DNA of 64,000 nt, taken from assembly GCF_042643145.1 (NCBI RefSeq), contig NZ_JBHRSA010000041.1, forward strand, positions 1 to 64,000, given 5' to 3'. Positions 1 to 8,612 of this stretch are shown here, piece by piece (position 1 is the stretch's first letter; every line of letters starts with the position of its first letter). A program made the position numbers and the translations under genes. The DNA is from Virgibacillus_O xinjiangensis (GTDB lineage: Bacteria > Bacillota > Bacilli > Bacillales > Amphibacillaceae). Below the pieces are notes generated by a model that ran no database searches, was not told the DNA's origin, and saw only the letters and a list, made by a program, of their open reading frames with translations.

Positions 1-70
1 AACGGCTACAATGACCTTCACCGCTCGGGACTCGAACCCTAAAGCGTGCGCACATGCCGGGCACACATAA

Positions 71-108
71 AAACCAAGATGGAAATTACCTCCATCTTGG
101 TTTGCTTT
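71..108. terminator. Bidirectional intrinsic terminator
   Basis: A 13-bp perfect stem (71-83 pairs with 91-103) with a 7-nt loop. T-rich sequence follows on the plus strand and a short T run follows on the minus strand. It would end the crcB pair on the minus strand and any plus-strand gene entering from the left edge. Confidence 0.75.
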
Positions 109-165
109 TACTCTCTTTTATCCTATTGTTACTTGAACTCTCACCATGAATGATAAATGCTTATT

Positions 166-510
166 TCATACAGCAAGGAACACTGCAAGTATGCTCAGCG
201 CGGAAGAAGTGATGACATAGATTGAGGCCATACCTATCTTTCCTCGACGCAGTAATAAGACTGTTTCATGGCCAAATGTAGAAAAAGTAGTAAATGCCCC
301 ACAAAATCCTGCTCCTCCAAGCACCCATAGCCACCCTGGAATCAGGCCTTGTGTATGTAAGCCTACCATCATCCCCAGCAGTAGAGAGCCCATAATGTTA
401 ACCAGCCAAGTCCCTGCCGGAAAAACTCCCCATCTATTGTTCAGTAAACCTCCGAGATAAAAACGTGCCCCGGCCCCAAGAGAGCCTCCAATGCCTACCA
501 AGATCATCAT
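166..510 (-). CDS. crcB: Fluoride channel protein CrcB/Fluc (second subunit)
   Basis: Small membrane protein of 114 residues that exports fluoride as a dual-topology or paired dimer in the cytoplasmic membrane. Four hydrophobic segments are visible. The family signature GxxGAxxRFYL lies near residue 10 and the TFSTFGHE motif of the pore near residue 75. The start ATG overlaps the stop of the upstream crcB by 4 nt (ATGA), with a GGGGGA site ahead, so the two are translationally coupled. Two adjacent genes usually encode a heterodimeric Fluc. I saw no fluoride riboswitch consensus upstream of the pair. Confidence 0.93.
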   Translation of the reverse strand: MMILVGIGGSLGAGARFYLGGLLNNRWGVFPAGTWLVNIMGSLLLGMMVGLHTQGLIPGWLWVLGGAGFCGAFTTFSTFGHETVLLLRRGKIGMASIYVITSSALSILAVFLAV

Positions 511-884
511 GGTCGGTCCCCCTTTCTTCCAGCCAATCTATATCCTGTATAGGCAAACCATAGTCCTCCGATAATGCTTCCGGTTATGTAAAAAACAGCC
601 AACCATATGGTATCAGCTTTCAATAATTCCACGGATTCAACCGAAAAGGTGGAAAATGTCGTAAATGAACCAATGAATCCTGTCCCGATCACCAACATAT
701 ATGGTTGCCTATTCCTACTCCTTTGCGTGATGATAGTCAAAAACCATCCCAGCAAAAAACATCCGATAAGATTGATCATCAGTGTGCCGAGCGGGAAACC
801 TCCCCCTATTGAAATCCACTCACCGAGACCATACCTGGCAACAGAACCGAAAAATCCTCCAATCATGACCCATAGTATTCTCAT
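507..884 (-). CDS. crcB: Fluoride channel protein CrcB/Fluc (first subunit)
   Basis: Second CrcB/Fluc homologue, 125 residues from the chosen start. It has the GGFFGSVARYGLGEW N-terminal signature and the GFIGSFTTFSTFSVE pore motif, with four membrane segments. An upstream in-frame ATG adds seven residues, but the GGAGAGGAG ribosome binding site lies inside that extension, six bases before the ATG used here. It is the first gene of a two-gene fluoride resistance operon, likely pairing with the product of the overlapping downstream crcB. Confidence 0.93.
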   Translation of the reverse strand: MRILWVMIGGFFGSVARYGLGEWISIGGGFPLGTLMINLIGCFLLGWFLTIITQRSRNRQPYMLVIGTGFIGSFTTFSTFSVESVELLKADTIWLAVFYITGSIIGGLWFAYTGYRLAGRKGDRP

Positions 885-984
885 TATCGGCTCCTCTCCA
901 AACATCTACTGTAATAAGGCATCAGTATATCATAATACGGACAGCGCTAGTCCTGCTGGATGAAAACTATCCTATTGAACTGGA

Positions 985-1018
985 AAAGATAAGAAAAGCG
1001 CCCCCTACTGGGAGCGCT
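985..1018 (-). terminator. Intrinsic terminator after the UPF0182 gene
   Basis: Hairpin at 997-1018 with a 9-bp stem containing one mismatch. On the minus strand it is followed by a T-rich tract, twelve bases past the stop codon. Confidence 0.7.
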
Positions 1019-1029
1019 CTGAATTCCTT

Positions 1030-3765
1030 CTATTCTTCCAACTCACTCAGTCTGTTTTCAATGTCTTTCATAATACCTCCAGCCTCTTCCCAATTTCCAT
1101 TGGAAAGTGCATTTTGGTATGCCTCAAACAAGTCGGAGATCTCTCGCAATGTCTCTTCTGATTCCATCATCGGCTGATTTGGGTCTTCAACCCCGTCTTG
1201 CCCCTCTTCTTCCCCTTCTCCCGGTTCCACACCTGGATCAATAAGGCTGAGCATCCGTTCAAGGGCCTGCTCAAAAGTGGCTTCCATTACGATTCGATCA
1301 CCATAAGCAAGGATGATTTGCTTCACTTCAGGAAGAGATGTCTCATTAGAGGACTCGATATAAATTGGCTCTACATACATTACGGTGTCCTCTATTGGAA
1401 TTGCCAGCAGGTTGCCGCGAATGACTTCAGACCCACCTTGTGACCAGAGATTCAACTGCTGAGAAATGGTGCTGTCCTGGTTGATCCGGTTCTCGATTTG
1501 TTGCGGTCCATAGACGTTCTGCTGCTTAGGGAATTGGTAAACAAATGTTTCGCCATAATTGTCCCCATCATTGCGAACACCCATCCAGGCAATCATATTC
1601 TGCCTGTTCCTCGGTGTAAACGGCATCATCAATACAAACTCTTCCTCTTCGTACTCTGGGAGCCGCATCGTCACATAATATGGTTCCATTTCAATATCTT
1701 CATTGAAGTATTTTTCCGTCGGGAATTCCCATCGGTCTTCCCTGTTATAGAAGACTTCTAGATTCGTCATATGATAGGTTCCGTACATGGATGCCTGTAT
1801 CTTGAACAAATCGACTGGATACCGGAAATGGGACCTCACATCCTCTGGAACATCGTATGTGAAGAGATTCGGAAAGATTCTTTCATAGGTTTGGAATAGT
1901 GGTTCCTCCGGATTTGCCGGGTAAAAATCCACTTCCCCCGTATAAGCATCTACCGTCACTTTTACTGAATTCCTAATATAGCTTTCATTTCCCTGGTGAG
2001 GCTCCGAATACGGATAGCGATCTGCTGTAAGATAAGCATCAATCATCCAAGCTAGACTTCCGTCATCCCGCACAAAAATATATGGATCATCATCATAATC
2101 AAAAAATGGAGCAATTCGTTCCACTCTGTCCATAATGTTTCGTGTCTCCAGCAGTTGACTTTCTCCTGTCACTTGATCGGAAACAAACATGCGGAACGAT
2201 CCCTCATTCAGTGCAAACAGCAGACGGTTGATACCAGACAATGGAATCCCTGTATCTGCTTCATATGTTGTCGACATATTTTCATCACCGGATGGATAGT
2301 CGAATTCTTCTACAGCACTGTTGACGATCACACTATTATAATTCTGTTCGCCAAAATAGATCTGTGGTCTGGAAATTTCCATATCGCCTTGGGGCGGAAG
2401 ATTTTTCAGCATATACTCCGGCTGTCCCTGTGAAGTGATCTCATTTACATCACTCATCGCTACTCCATAACCATGGGTATAACGAAGATTCTGATTGACC
2501 CATGTTTGGGCCTGGGATGGGAGATCCGCAGTACTTAATTCTCTCGCACCAAGGAACACCTGTTGATACTCTCCATCGATTTCATATCGGTCCACATCGA
2601 TATCATTGAACTGATAATACGTACGGAAAGTCTGCAGTTGATTATATACATCCAGTATCGGTCGTGCGTCGTTGATCCGAACATTATTTAATGTCAATTG
2701 ATTACGTTCAGCCATATCAGCATCCAAGGTTTGTTCCCCCGGGTGCTCCCTTTCATCAATTACATCCAAATCATAGGCAGCCCGGGTGAATTCCAGATTA
2801 TGTTCCAGGTATGGCGTCTCTTTGGAAAATTCATTTGGGGACACCATAAAGTTTTGCACCACAATGGATGCACCTTGAGCAAGGATCACCACTGCCACAT
2901 AGGCGATAACCGGTGTCAGAATGGATTTCATCCTTCCGCGTACAAGGGAAATGATCATCCAAATGCTTCCGATGACCGCAACTGCTGCAAGTACATAGGA
3001 TGCAGGAATATTGATCACCCGATCCGTATAGCTGAGCCCATGGACCACACTTTCTTGAAACAGGTTAACCTGATTGGTTAGCAATGTTCCATATGGTTCA
3101 AGTGCGTGGATGCCTGCCAGCAAGAGGCCGATAAAACCAAGCGTCACGCCCATATGCATTTGGGCAGTACGACTCATCCGATACATGTTGAAGGCAGAAT
3201 AGAATCCGATCTCGACCAACAGGAAAAAAACAGCCAGTCCCAACAGGATGCCAAGCACCAATTCCATGAACGGCAATACATACATATAAAAGGAAATATC
3301 CATATCGAAATACGGATCAGTTTCTCCAAATGAAGTATGATTCCACAACTTGAGCCAAGGTTCCCAACCGATGCCTTGTACTACACTGCTGCCTATCATC
3401 CCCACAACGATCGAGAGACCGACCAGTATAGGTCTGCTCTTTTTACGGTTCTCAAGGAAAGGCGGCAGTTGATTCTTATGAAAGTGGCCTGCATATGCAT
3501 TACGTATCCAAGACAGGGTAATGTATGTCAGCACCGAAAAAAGGATGAAACCAATAGCACCTAATAGTATCTTGCTTCCTATGATCGTTGTAAACACATT
3601 GGAAAACCCTAAATTCTCCATCCATATGTAATCTGTAATCCAGCTGAAAAACAGAAGAAGAAGAATTCCAAGTACCAACACAATCCCTGCTATGATTCCT
3701 ATCTTCTTACCGAAACGCTTCATCCTCTCTAATTGTTCTGGATTGATATTATTTGTATTGTCCAA
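1030..3765 (-). CDS. UPF0182 family large membrane protein
   Basis: A 911-residue protein of the UPF0182 (COG1615) family, whose function is unknown. About seven hydrophobic segments fill the first 310 residues. A long extracytoplasmic region with PYLEHNLEFTRAAYDLD near residue 325 is typical of the family. The C-terminus is an acidic linker (about 850-870) followed by a short helical domain rich in Glu. The start is TTG, supported by an AGGGGGG site. The neighbour upstream is a Mistic protein; nothing in the sequence links the two functionally. Length is normal for the family. Confidence 0.9.
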   Translation of the reverse strand: MDNTNNINPEQLERMKRFGKKIGIIAGIVLVLGILLLLFFSWITDYIWMENLGFSNVFTTIIGSKILLGAIGFILFSVLTYITLSWIRNAYAGHFHKNQLPPFLENRKKSRPILVGLSIVVGMIGSSVVQGIGWEPWLKLWNHTSFGETDPYFDMDISFYMYVLPFMELVLGILLGLAVFFLLVEIGFYSAFNMYRMSRTAQMHMGVTLGFIGLLLAGIHALEPYGTLLTNQVNLFQESVVHGLSYTDRVINIPASYVLAAVAVIGSIWMIISLVRGRMKSILTPVIAYVAVVILAQGASIVVQNFMVSPNEFSKETPYLEHNLEFTRAAYDLDVIDEREHPGEQTLDADMAERNQLTLNNVRINDARPILDVYNQLQTFRTYYQFNDIDVDRYEIDGEYQQVFLGARELSTADLPSQAQTWVNQNLRYTHGYGVAMSDVNEITSQGQPEYMLKNLPPQGDMEISRPQIYFGEQNYNSVIVNSAVEEFDYPSGDENMSTTYEADTGIPLSGINRLLFALNEGSFRMFVSDQVTGESQLLETRNIMDRVERIAPFFDYDDDPYIFVRDDGSLAWMIDAYLTADRYPYSEPHQGNESYIRNSVKVTVDAYTGEVDFYPANPEEPLFQTYERIFPNLFTYDVPEDVRSHFRYPVDLFKIQASMYGTYHMTNLEVFYNREDRWEFPTEKYFNEDIEMEPYYVTMRLPEYEEEEFVLMMPFTPRNRQNMIAWMGVRNDGDNYGETFVYQFPKQQNVYGPQQIENRINQDSTISQQLNLWSQGGSEVIRGNLLAIPIEDTVMYVEPIYIESSNETSLPEVKQIILAYGDRIVMEATFEQALERMLSLIDPGVEPGEGEEEGQDGVEDPNQPMMESEETLREISDLFEAYQNALSNGNWEEAGGIMKDIENRLSELEE

Positions 3766-3874
3766 AAATGACCCCCCTCATTGCAATCGCATTTCTCTTA
3801 ATCTATGATAACAGATATGGAAAGCGGTTGCCTTCTTAAATTATACGGGGTTTCTTACTAAAGGTTTCAAAAAA

Positions 3875-3915
3875 ATGATGTAACACCTGACCAGTGATTT
3901 CCAAAACACTGGTCA
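3875..3915 (-). terminator. Terminator overlapping the mstX stop
   Basis: Nine-bp perfect stem, 3888-3896 with 3907-3915, that includes the mstX stop codon. On the minus strand a seven-T run follows about 12 bases after the stem. It may be only partly efficient, leaving room for read-through into the UPF0182 gene. Confidence 0.5.
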
Positions 3916-4191
3916 TTCCTTCTTCCCATCGACTTTGTGGGGGTCGTCATTCCCTTTCTCTTCCAGATCCACATTCTCTAAATCCAGCCAGGACAGCATT
4001 TCTCTTACGACCGTATTAATTTTCCCATTTACCATATCGTCACCATATTTTTTCTTTGCACGTTCGATATTTTCCATGACATCTTCACTAAAATGAATGA
4101 TCGGCTGATCATCCTCCAAGTTATTGAACAGATCAAGAATTTCATCTACTGCTTTGTCAAAACGGTTACGTTCTTCATCGTTAGCTTTCAT
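3913..4191 (-). CDS. mstX: Mistic family membrane-associating protein
   Basis: I recognise this as a short-form Mistic protein (92 residues). Bacillus Mistic is a small acidic protein that associates with the membrane without a signal sequence, and in B. subtilis it precedes the potassium channel gene yugO. Visible family features are the N-terminal MKANDEERNRFDKAVDEI helix, the QPIIHFSEDVMENIERA segment and the KINTVVREMLSWL helix. A GTG nine bases upstream is in frame, but the AAAGGGTGAT site favours the ATG used here, which matches the known short Mistic start. No channel gene is adjacent: the next gene is UPF0182. Confidence 0.8.
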   Translation of the reverse strand: MKANDEERNRFDKAVDEILDLFNNLEDDQPIIHFSEDVMENIERAKKKYGDDMVNGKINTVVREMLSWLDLENVDLEEKGNDDPHKVDGKKE

Positions 4192-4447
4192 TATGATCAC
4201 CCTTTATTACTCTGCCCGATTTTCCCCTAATTACTAGCAGTGCCTGAAGATTACCTCGAAAATCCGTTTATCCTAGCAGAGAAGCATGAACTGGAGTGGA
4301 GGGAATCACCATTGCCGCATGGCTGCTTACCGCTGAAAAAATTATCCGGCTGATGATTAGTGGCCTTATATAAAGGAGATTGTCGAGCTTAGAAAGGTGA
4401 AGAATTACCGTGTGCATCCCTCACCCTCCCGTTGCTCTACAATTTAA

Positions 4448-4846
4448 TCAGTAGGCCATTGCAGCCTCGTGGTAATATTTGAATTCCAGCAAGTTATTCG
4501 ACGGATCAATCAGAAAAAATGTCAGGTGTTCCTCCCGTTTCCCTTCAAACCGTATCATCGGTTTCTTGAAGAATGGGAGTTCCTCCTTAATAGCATATTC
4601 CAACGTCTCCTCATATTCTTCTCTGTCCAGAAAAGTAATACCGAAATGTCGAGGGTACATCTTTGGTTGCTCATCAATTTGATGTGGACTTAAATGGCAG
4701 ACGACTTGATCACCAAAGAAATCGAAAGTTACCCGGTCATCGTACCTTCTTGCTAATTTGCATCCCAGCTTCTGATAGAATTCTGCCGTTTCATCCAAAT
4801 CCTTGCAAGGAATTGCCAAATGAAACACTTTATTTGTATTTCTCAT
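4448..4846 (-). CDS. VOC (glyoxalase-fold) protein
   Basis: A 132-residue single VOC domain with paired beta-alpha-beta-beta-beta modules. The metal-ligand-like positions are His in VFHLAIPCKDLD near residue 9, His in YPRHFGITFLD near residue 67 and Glu in NNLLEFKYY near residue 121. It directly abuts comA (TGAATG junction), so it is the third gene of the sulfolactate operon. A catalytic role on a sulfolactate-related metabolite is possible but is inference only. No substrate can be assigned from the sequence. Confidence 0.8.
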   Translation of the reverse strand: MRNTNKVFHLAIPCKDLDETAEFYQKLGCKLARRYDDRVTFDFFGDQVVCHLSPHQIDEQPKMYPRHFGITFLDREEYEETLEYAIKEELPFFKKPMIRFEGKREEHLTFFLIDPSNNLLEFKYYHEAAMAY

Positions 4847-5626
4847 TCATCTCTCCTCCTGTTCTCTCATTACAAAAAATGTGTCTGACCGCAGGCCTAA
4901 TCGCAATGTCTCTAGGGAAATGACATCAGACAGGGCAATATTCGCGAGATTCACATGGGGACCAATCCTATTTATAAACAAACTTTGCATTTTTTTCGTA
5001 GGGGCCTCAAAGATCAGTTTTTCCATTGGAATACGAGAGGTTTCTATCCCGCCTAACACATCATCTCGCACCTCTCCATCGCTTCCGCACAGACCGCTCG
5101 TGCCACTTTCTCGTGCTTCAGTAATGACTTTGTCTGCTCCTGCTTCCATATCTTCATGAATACAAGCCAGCCATTCAGCCGAACTTTGGGCTGCAGCTGT
5201 GCGAGGATCCTTATTCCCAACCTCGCTGAAAACGGTGAAATCTCTAGAAAAATCAGTGATAAATCGGGCCTTATCTTTATTAGAAAGGAGAATGGTCCCA
5301 TTTGATATTTCGACATGGGTACAGCCGTAGTGCCGGCAATATTCATAGTACTGATCGATTTTGTCTTGGCTTAAAAACTTTTCAAACAGGGTTCCGCCAA
5401 AGAAAAATCCAATGTTATTATCTTTTAAAAATTCTATTTTGTTATCAAGAAAATCCGTGACCAATGAAGTTCCCCAGCCGAACTTCACCATGTCAATATA
5501 CATATGGAAGCTGTTGACAACATCCTTGAAAGATTGGATTGATGCCCCGTTATCAATGACGATTGTCATTCCTGCGTTTCTTGGTTTAGCTTCTCTAAAA
5601 GGAAGCTTCAGATCGACATCTCTCAT
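4847..5626 (-). CDS. comA: Phosphosulfolactate synthase (ComA/YitD)
   Basis: Adds sulfite to phosphoenolpyruvate to give (2R)-phospho-3-sulfolactate. In archaea this feeds coenzyme M synthesis; in Bacillus (yitD) it feeds the 3-sulfolactate stored in spores. The 259-residue protein shows the family pattern: KPRNAGMTIVIDNG near the N-terminus, DMVKFGWGTSLV around 46-57, the GGTLFEKF strand and VEISNGTI near 106. Conserved Lys and Glu follow in DKVITEARESGTSG. It overlaps comB by 4 nt (ATGA), so the phosphatase is translated first. The name should not be confused with the competence regulator ComA. Confidence 0.93.
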   Translation of the reverse strand: MRDVDLKLPFREAKPRNAGMTIVIDNGASIQSFKDVVNSFHMYIDMVKFGWGTSLVTDFLDNKIEFLKDNNIGFFFGGTLFEKFLSQDKIDQYYEYCRHYGCTHVEISNGTILLSNKDKARFITDFSRDFTVFSEVGNKDPRTAAAQSSAEWLACIHEDMEAGADKVITEARESGTSGLCGSDGEVRDDVLGGIETSRIPMEKLIFEAPTKKMQSLFINRIGPHVNLANIALSDVISLETLRLGLRSDTFFVMREQEER

Positions 5627-6306
5627 AAATGAACCCTCTCTATCATTGGTATCTTTCCAGACTGATTGATTTTCATGACAAAGTCAGTGTCCAGTTCCTT
5701 CAAACATCTCGTAATATCTTCAGGACGGAAGATGGTACTGTCAGCCAAGAATTTTTCGGCTGCTTCCGATCGGATTATCCTCTCCCGTACCTGATTCTTT
5801 GTAATGGAGGTGTCATCTTTTATGAGGCTTCTAATATATTCGGCACAAGCAAGGTCATCATCCCCCGTCGGATGAGAGGCAATGATCTGGATGGTTTCGA
5901 GTCCTTCTCCCATTCCGCGCCTGATAAATTTGGCCGTCATCTCTGCATTAGTGAATCCAGTGACAAATACATGCTTGGAGTTCAAAGAGTTCAAAGCTGC
6001 CCTCACGCCATTTGTCGTCTTCTGAACTAGTGACTTTCCATACAGATGCGCTCTTGCTACCTGATCAGGTGAGTTTTCAAGATCAAAACCCTCAATAGCC
6101 TCACCATGCACCTCTCCAGCCAGGAGATAATCCGGATTGCCTTCCTTGATCTTGAATGCCTGTTCTATCGTCTGCGCAAGATAGATTCGCTCTGCCCCCT
6201 GTAAAAAGGCATAGTGGGCAACCGTAAAAGCCCGGATGACATCTATTACTATCACTGCATCCGCGGCAGCCTGAGGCCCACTCCCCTGATAAATCGAAAT
6301 CTGCAA
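5623..6306 (-). CDS. comB: 2-phosphosulfolactate phosphatase (ComB/YitC)
   Basis: Mg-dependent phosphatase that converts phosphosulfolactate to sulfolactate, the step after ComA. The 227 residues include the family motifs VIDVIRAFTVAHYA near 22 and LAGEVHGEAIEGFDLENSP near 82. The substrate-site TTNGVRAA near 118 and the DDDLACAEY acidic motif near 168 follow. The start is TTG with a strong GGAGGAGAGGG site. The gene is divergent from cysH, which makes sulfite, the co-substrate of ComA. The whole block is therefore a self-contained sulfolactate module. Expression in the mother cell, as in B. subtilis, is plausible but not proven here. Confidence 0.92.
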   Translation of the reverse strand: MQISIYQGSGPQAAADAVIVIDVIRAFTVAHYAFLQGAERIYLAQTIEQAFKIKEGNPDYLLAGEVHGEAIEGFDLENSPDQVARAHLYGKSLVQKTTNGVRAALNSLNSKHVFVTGFTNAEMTAKFIRRGMGEGLETIQIIASHPTGDDDLACAEYIRSLIKDDTSITKNQVRERIIRSEAAEKFLADSTIFRPEDITRCLKELDTDFVMKINQSGKIPMIERVHL

Positions 6307-6355
6307 CTACCCTCTCCTCCCATCAGGTCCCAGTGGAAAAGATTCCAACATGACT

Positions 6356-6383
6356 TATATTCGCTCACCCTATGTATATTCGC
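6356..6383 (-). promoter_or_regulatory. Direct repeat in the comB promoter region
   Basis: The 9-mer TATATTCGC (GCGAATATA on the comB strand) occurs twice, at 6356-6364 and 6375-6383, 19 bp apart centre to centre. It lies 50-77 bp before the comB start. This fits either the spaced elements of a sporulation-sigma promoter or a regulator site. No other candidate lies closer. Confidence 0.35.
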
Positions 6384-6510
6384 CCAGCAAAATAGCGTGA
6401 ATAACAAAGAAGCAGCCAGCCTATTCCGATGGTCCACCCGGAACAGTATTCTGATATCTGCCATGTCCCTCTATTTCGGAACAAACTCCCAAATGCTGAA
6501 TACTTTGATT

Positions 6511-6543
6511 CAAGACAGATACCCAAAGTATTTTGCTGTCTTG
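6511..6543 (+). promoter_or_regulatory. Inverted repeat in the cysH leader
   Basis: CAAGACAG at 6511-6518 is a perfect inverted repeat of CTGTCTTG at 6536-6543, with a second short pairing (ATAC/GTAT) inside the loop. It ends 45 bp before the cysH start. No S-box or T-box consensus is visible in the 282-bp comB-cysH gap. This could be a protein operator or an RNA hairpin. Confidence 0.35.
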
Positions 6544-6588
6544 AGAAGGCACTTGCTTATCAAATTTCACATGAAGCGGGGAGAGTAT

Positions 6589-7299
6589 ATGGAACAAAAA
6601 CTGACTTTCGACCAATGGAGCGACCAGACTCAGGAAGAGCTGAACAACGGATTCAGCGATTTCATGGGTGTTATTAAATGGGCCTATCGTGCGTATCAGA
6701 ACAGAATCCTCTATGCCTGCAGTTTTGGAGCAGAAGGCATGGTACTTATTGATTTGATTTCCAAAGTGACCCCCGATGCCACCATAGTTTTTTTAGATAC
6801 GGATCTTCATTTCAAAGAGACTTATGATCTAATCGAAAAAACAAAAGGAAAATATCCAAAATTGAATATACGAATGGCTCGGTCCAACTACTCTCTGGAT
6901 CAGCAGGCAGAAGAGTTCGGGGATAGACTTTGGGAGAGCGACCCTGATACATGTTGCTACTTGCGCAAAATCGAGCCTTTGAAAAAGGAGCTGGCTAATG
7001 TGGATGCATGGATTTCGGGGCTCCGCCGTGATCAGTCCATAACTAGAAAGAATACGCAATTTATTAATAAAGACCATACATTCCAGAAAGTGAAGATTTG
7101 CCCCTTGATTCACTGGACATGGGAAGATGTATGGAATTACATTGAATTAAATGAGCTTCCTTACAATGAACTTCATAACCAAAACTATCCGAGTATCGGC
7201 TGTGAAATGTGCACCTTGCCTGTAGCTCTGAATGGGGACTACCGTTCCGGACGATGGTCTGGTTCTGCAAAAAAAGAATGTGGCCTCCATCAGGATTAA
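6589..7299 (+). CDS. cysH: Assimilatory adenylyl-sulfate (APS/PAPS) reductase
   Basis: Reduces activated sulfate to sulfite using thioredoxin. The 236-residue protein has the PP-loop fold with YACSFGAEGMVLIDL near 35. It carries the paired Fe-S motifs DTCCYLRKIEPL (about 118-129) and GCEMC (about 206-210), which in characterised bacteria mark 4Fe-4S enzymes that can use APS. The catalytic C-terminal ECGLHQD is present. The start ATG has a GGGGAGA site; a longer upstream open frame lacks one. It faces comB-comA, as yitB faces yitC-yitD in B. subtilis, so it probably supplies sulfite for sulfolactate as well as cysteine. Confidence 0.93.
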   Translation: MEQKLTFDQWSDQTQEELNNGFSDFMGVIKWAYRAYQNRILYACSFGAEGMVLIDLISKVTPDATIVFLDTDLHFKETYDLIEKTKGKYPKLNIRMARSNYSLDQQAEEFGDRLWESDPDTCCYLRKIEPLKKELANVDAWISGLRRDQSITRKNTQFINKDHTFQKVKICPLIHWTWEDVWNYIELNELPYNELHNQNYPSIGCEMCTLPVALNGDYRSGRWSGSAKKECGLHQD

Positions 7300-7334
7300 A
7301 ACATCTATGTAAACGCAAATAGGATGGGTTCATC

Positions 7335-7362
7335 GGCTTTACAGGCTTGTAAAGCCTTTTTG
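7335..7362 (+). terminator. cysH terminator
   Basis: Nine-bp perfect stem (7335-7343 with 7348-7356), 4-nt loop, followed by five T. Confidence 0.85.
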
Positions 7363-7442
7363 TCCTCCCACACTCTATGGCAAGCACGTATTATTGACAC
7401 ATAAAAATTTTGACAACCCCCTCCAAATAAGGTAAATTACAA

Positions 7443-7486
7443 ATATGCGAACGTTTAAAAATATCATTAGCATATTATTCGTTTTT
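7443..7486 (+). promoter_or_regulatory. Candidate PurBox pair upstream of guaC
   Basis: Two 13-mers resembling the PurR PurBox (AWWWCCGAACWWT) lie in inverted orientation. ATATGCGAACGTT is at 7443-7455, and AAAAACGAATAAT is read on the minus strand at 7474-7486. Each has two mismatches, and 18 bp separate them, close to the spacing known for PurR sites. In B. subtilis guaC (yumD) belongs to the PurR regulon, which supports the reading. Confidence 0.4.
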
Positions 7487-7499
7487 AGGGGTGTAATGA

Positions 7500-8483
7500 A
7501 TGGAAAACGTATTTGATTATGAAGATATACAATTAATTCCCGCAAAATGTGTAGTAAACAGCAGGTCTGAATGCGATACGAAGGCAATGTTGGGCAAGCA
7601 TACGTTTAAGTTACCTGTAGTTCCGGCGAATATGCAGACAATCATTGATGAGAGTATAGCCAGCTATCTGGCCGAAAATGGATACTTCTATGTCATGCAT
7701 CGGTTTGAACCGGAGCGTCGGGCTTCATTCATACGCGATATGAAAAATAAAGGATTGATTGCCTCCATCAGTGTCGGCGTGAAAGATGAAGAATATGGAT
7801 TCATTGAACAACTGGCTGCCGATGGCCTTGACCCGGAGTATATTACGATTGATATCGCCCACGGCCATTCTGAAGCAGTTATCCGAATGATCCGTCACAT
7901 TAAGCAGCATCTTTCACATAGCTTTGTGATTGCAGGGAATGTCGGTACCCCTGAAGCTGTGCGTGAATTGGAACACGCAGGAGCAGATGCTACGAAAGTA
8001 GGAATCGGTCCCGGTAAGGTCTGTATCACCAAAATAAAGACAGGATTTGGAACTGGCGGCTGGCAGCTGGCGGCACTTCGCTGGTGCGCTAAAGCAGCAA
8101 GCAAGCCAATTATCGCTGATGGTGGTATCCGCACCCATGGGGATATCGCGAAATCCATCCGCTTTGGAGCTACAATGGTTATGATCGGTTCCCTCTTTGC
8201 TGGGCACGAGGAATCTCCAGGCCAAACGGTTGAAAAAGATGGGAAACTTTTCAAAGAATATTTTGGATCTGCTTCAGAGTACCAAAAAGGCGAGAAAAAG
8301 AATGTAGAGGGAAAGAAAATGTACGTGGAACATAAGGGCTCTCTTCATGATACATTGGCTGAAATGGAGCAGGACCTTCAATCGGCTATTTCCTATGCAG
8401 GTGGGACAAAGCTGGAAGCGATCCGTAATGTTGATTATGTAGTAGTCAAGAATTCCATTTTCAATGGCGACAAGGTATATTAA
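7500..8483 (+). CDS. guaC: GMP reductase
   Basis: Converts GMP to IMP with NADPH, a purine salvage and balance step. The 327 residues form an IMPDH/GMPR-type TIM barrel without a CBS insert. Seen are the N-terminal FDYEDIQLIPAKC, the phosphate-binding IADGGIRTHGDIAKS near 204 and the catalytic loop VGIGPGKVCITKIKTG with its Cys near 174. MVMIGSLFAGHEESPG near 222 follows. Length is that of the Bacillus GuaC type. The start has an AGGGGTG site, and a good terminator follows. Confidence 0.97.
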   Translation: MENVFDYEDIQLIPAKCVVNSRSECDTKAMLGKHTFKLPVVPANMQTIIDESIASYLAENGYFYVMHRFEPERRASFIRDMKNKGLIASISVGVKDEEYGFIEQLAADGLDPEYITIDIAHGHSEAVIRMIRHIKQHLSHSFVIAGNVGTPEAVRELEHAGADATKVGIGPGKVCITKIKTGFGTGGWQLAALRWCAKAASKPIIADGGIRTHGDIAKSIRFGATMVMIGSLFAGHEESPGQTVEKDGKLFKEYFGSASEYQKGEKKNVEGKKMYVEHKGSLHDTLAEMEQDLQSAISYAGGTKLEAIRNVDYVVVKNSIFNGDKVY

Positions 8484-8499
8484 TTTGGATATCATCACT

Positions 8500-8536
8500 G
8501 ATGAGCAGGAGCCGATACTCTTGCTCATCTTTTTTA
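8500..8536 (+). terminator. guaC terminator
   Basis: Eight-bp stem (8500-8507 with 8522-8529) followed by a run of T. Confidence 0.85.
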
Positions 8537-8612
8537 TGGAAATTACACTAAATAATTTCTTTTCTTTCAGGGATACTAATGGAACAAATAATTTGTAGGA
8601 GGTCATAACTTC

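Noticed and set aside
1..70. Possible 3' end of a gene, or tRNA T-arm-like sequence on the minus strand near 25-50
   Set aside because: Two short plus-strand frames end here (at 42 and 70) and neither gives recognisable protein. The T-arm-like stretch has no matching acceptor or anticodon arms within the window.
607..963. 118-codon plus-strand frame over crcB
   Set aside because: It is the reverse of a clear crcB gene, has no ribosome site, and its content is a mirror of the membrane codons.
885..1020. Fluoride riboswitch upstream of crcB
   Set aside because: No match to the conserved core of the crcB motif; the only hairpin there is the terminator of the UPF0182 gene.
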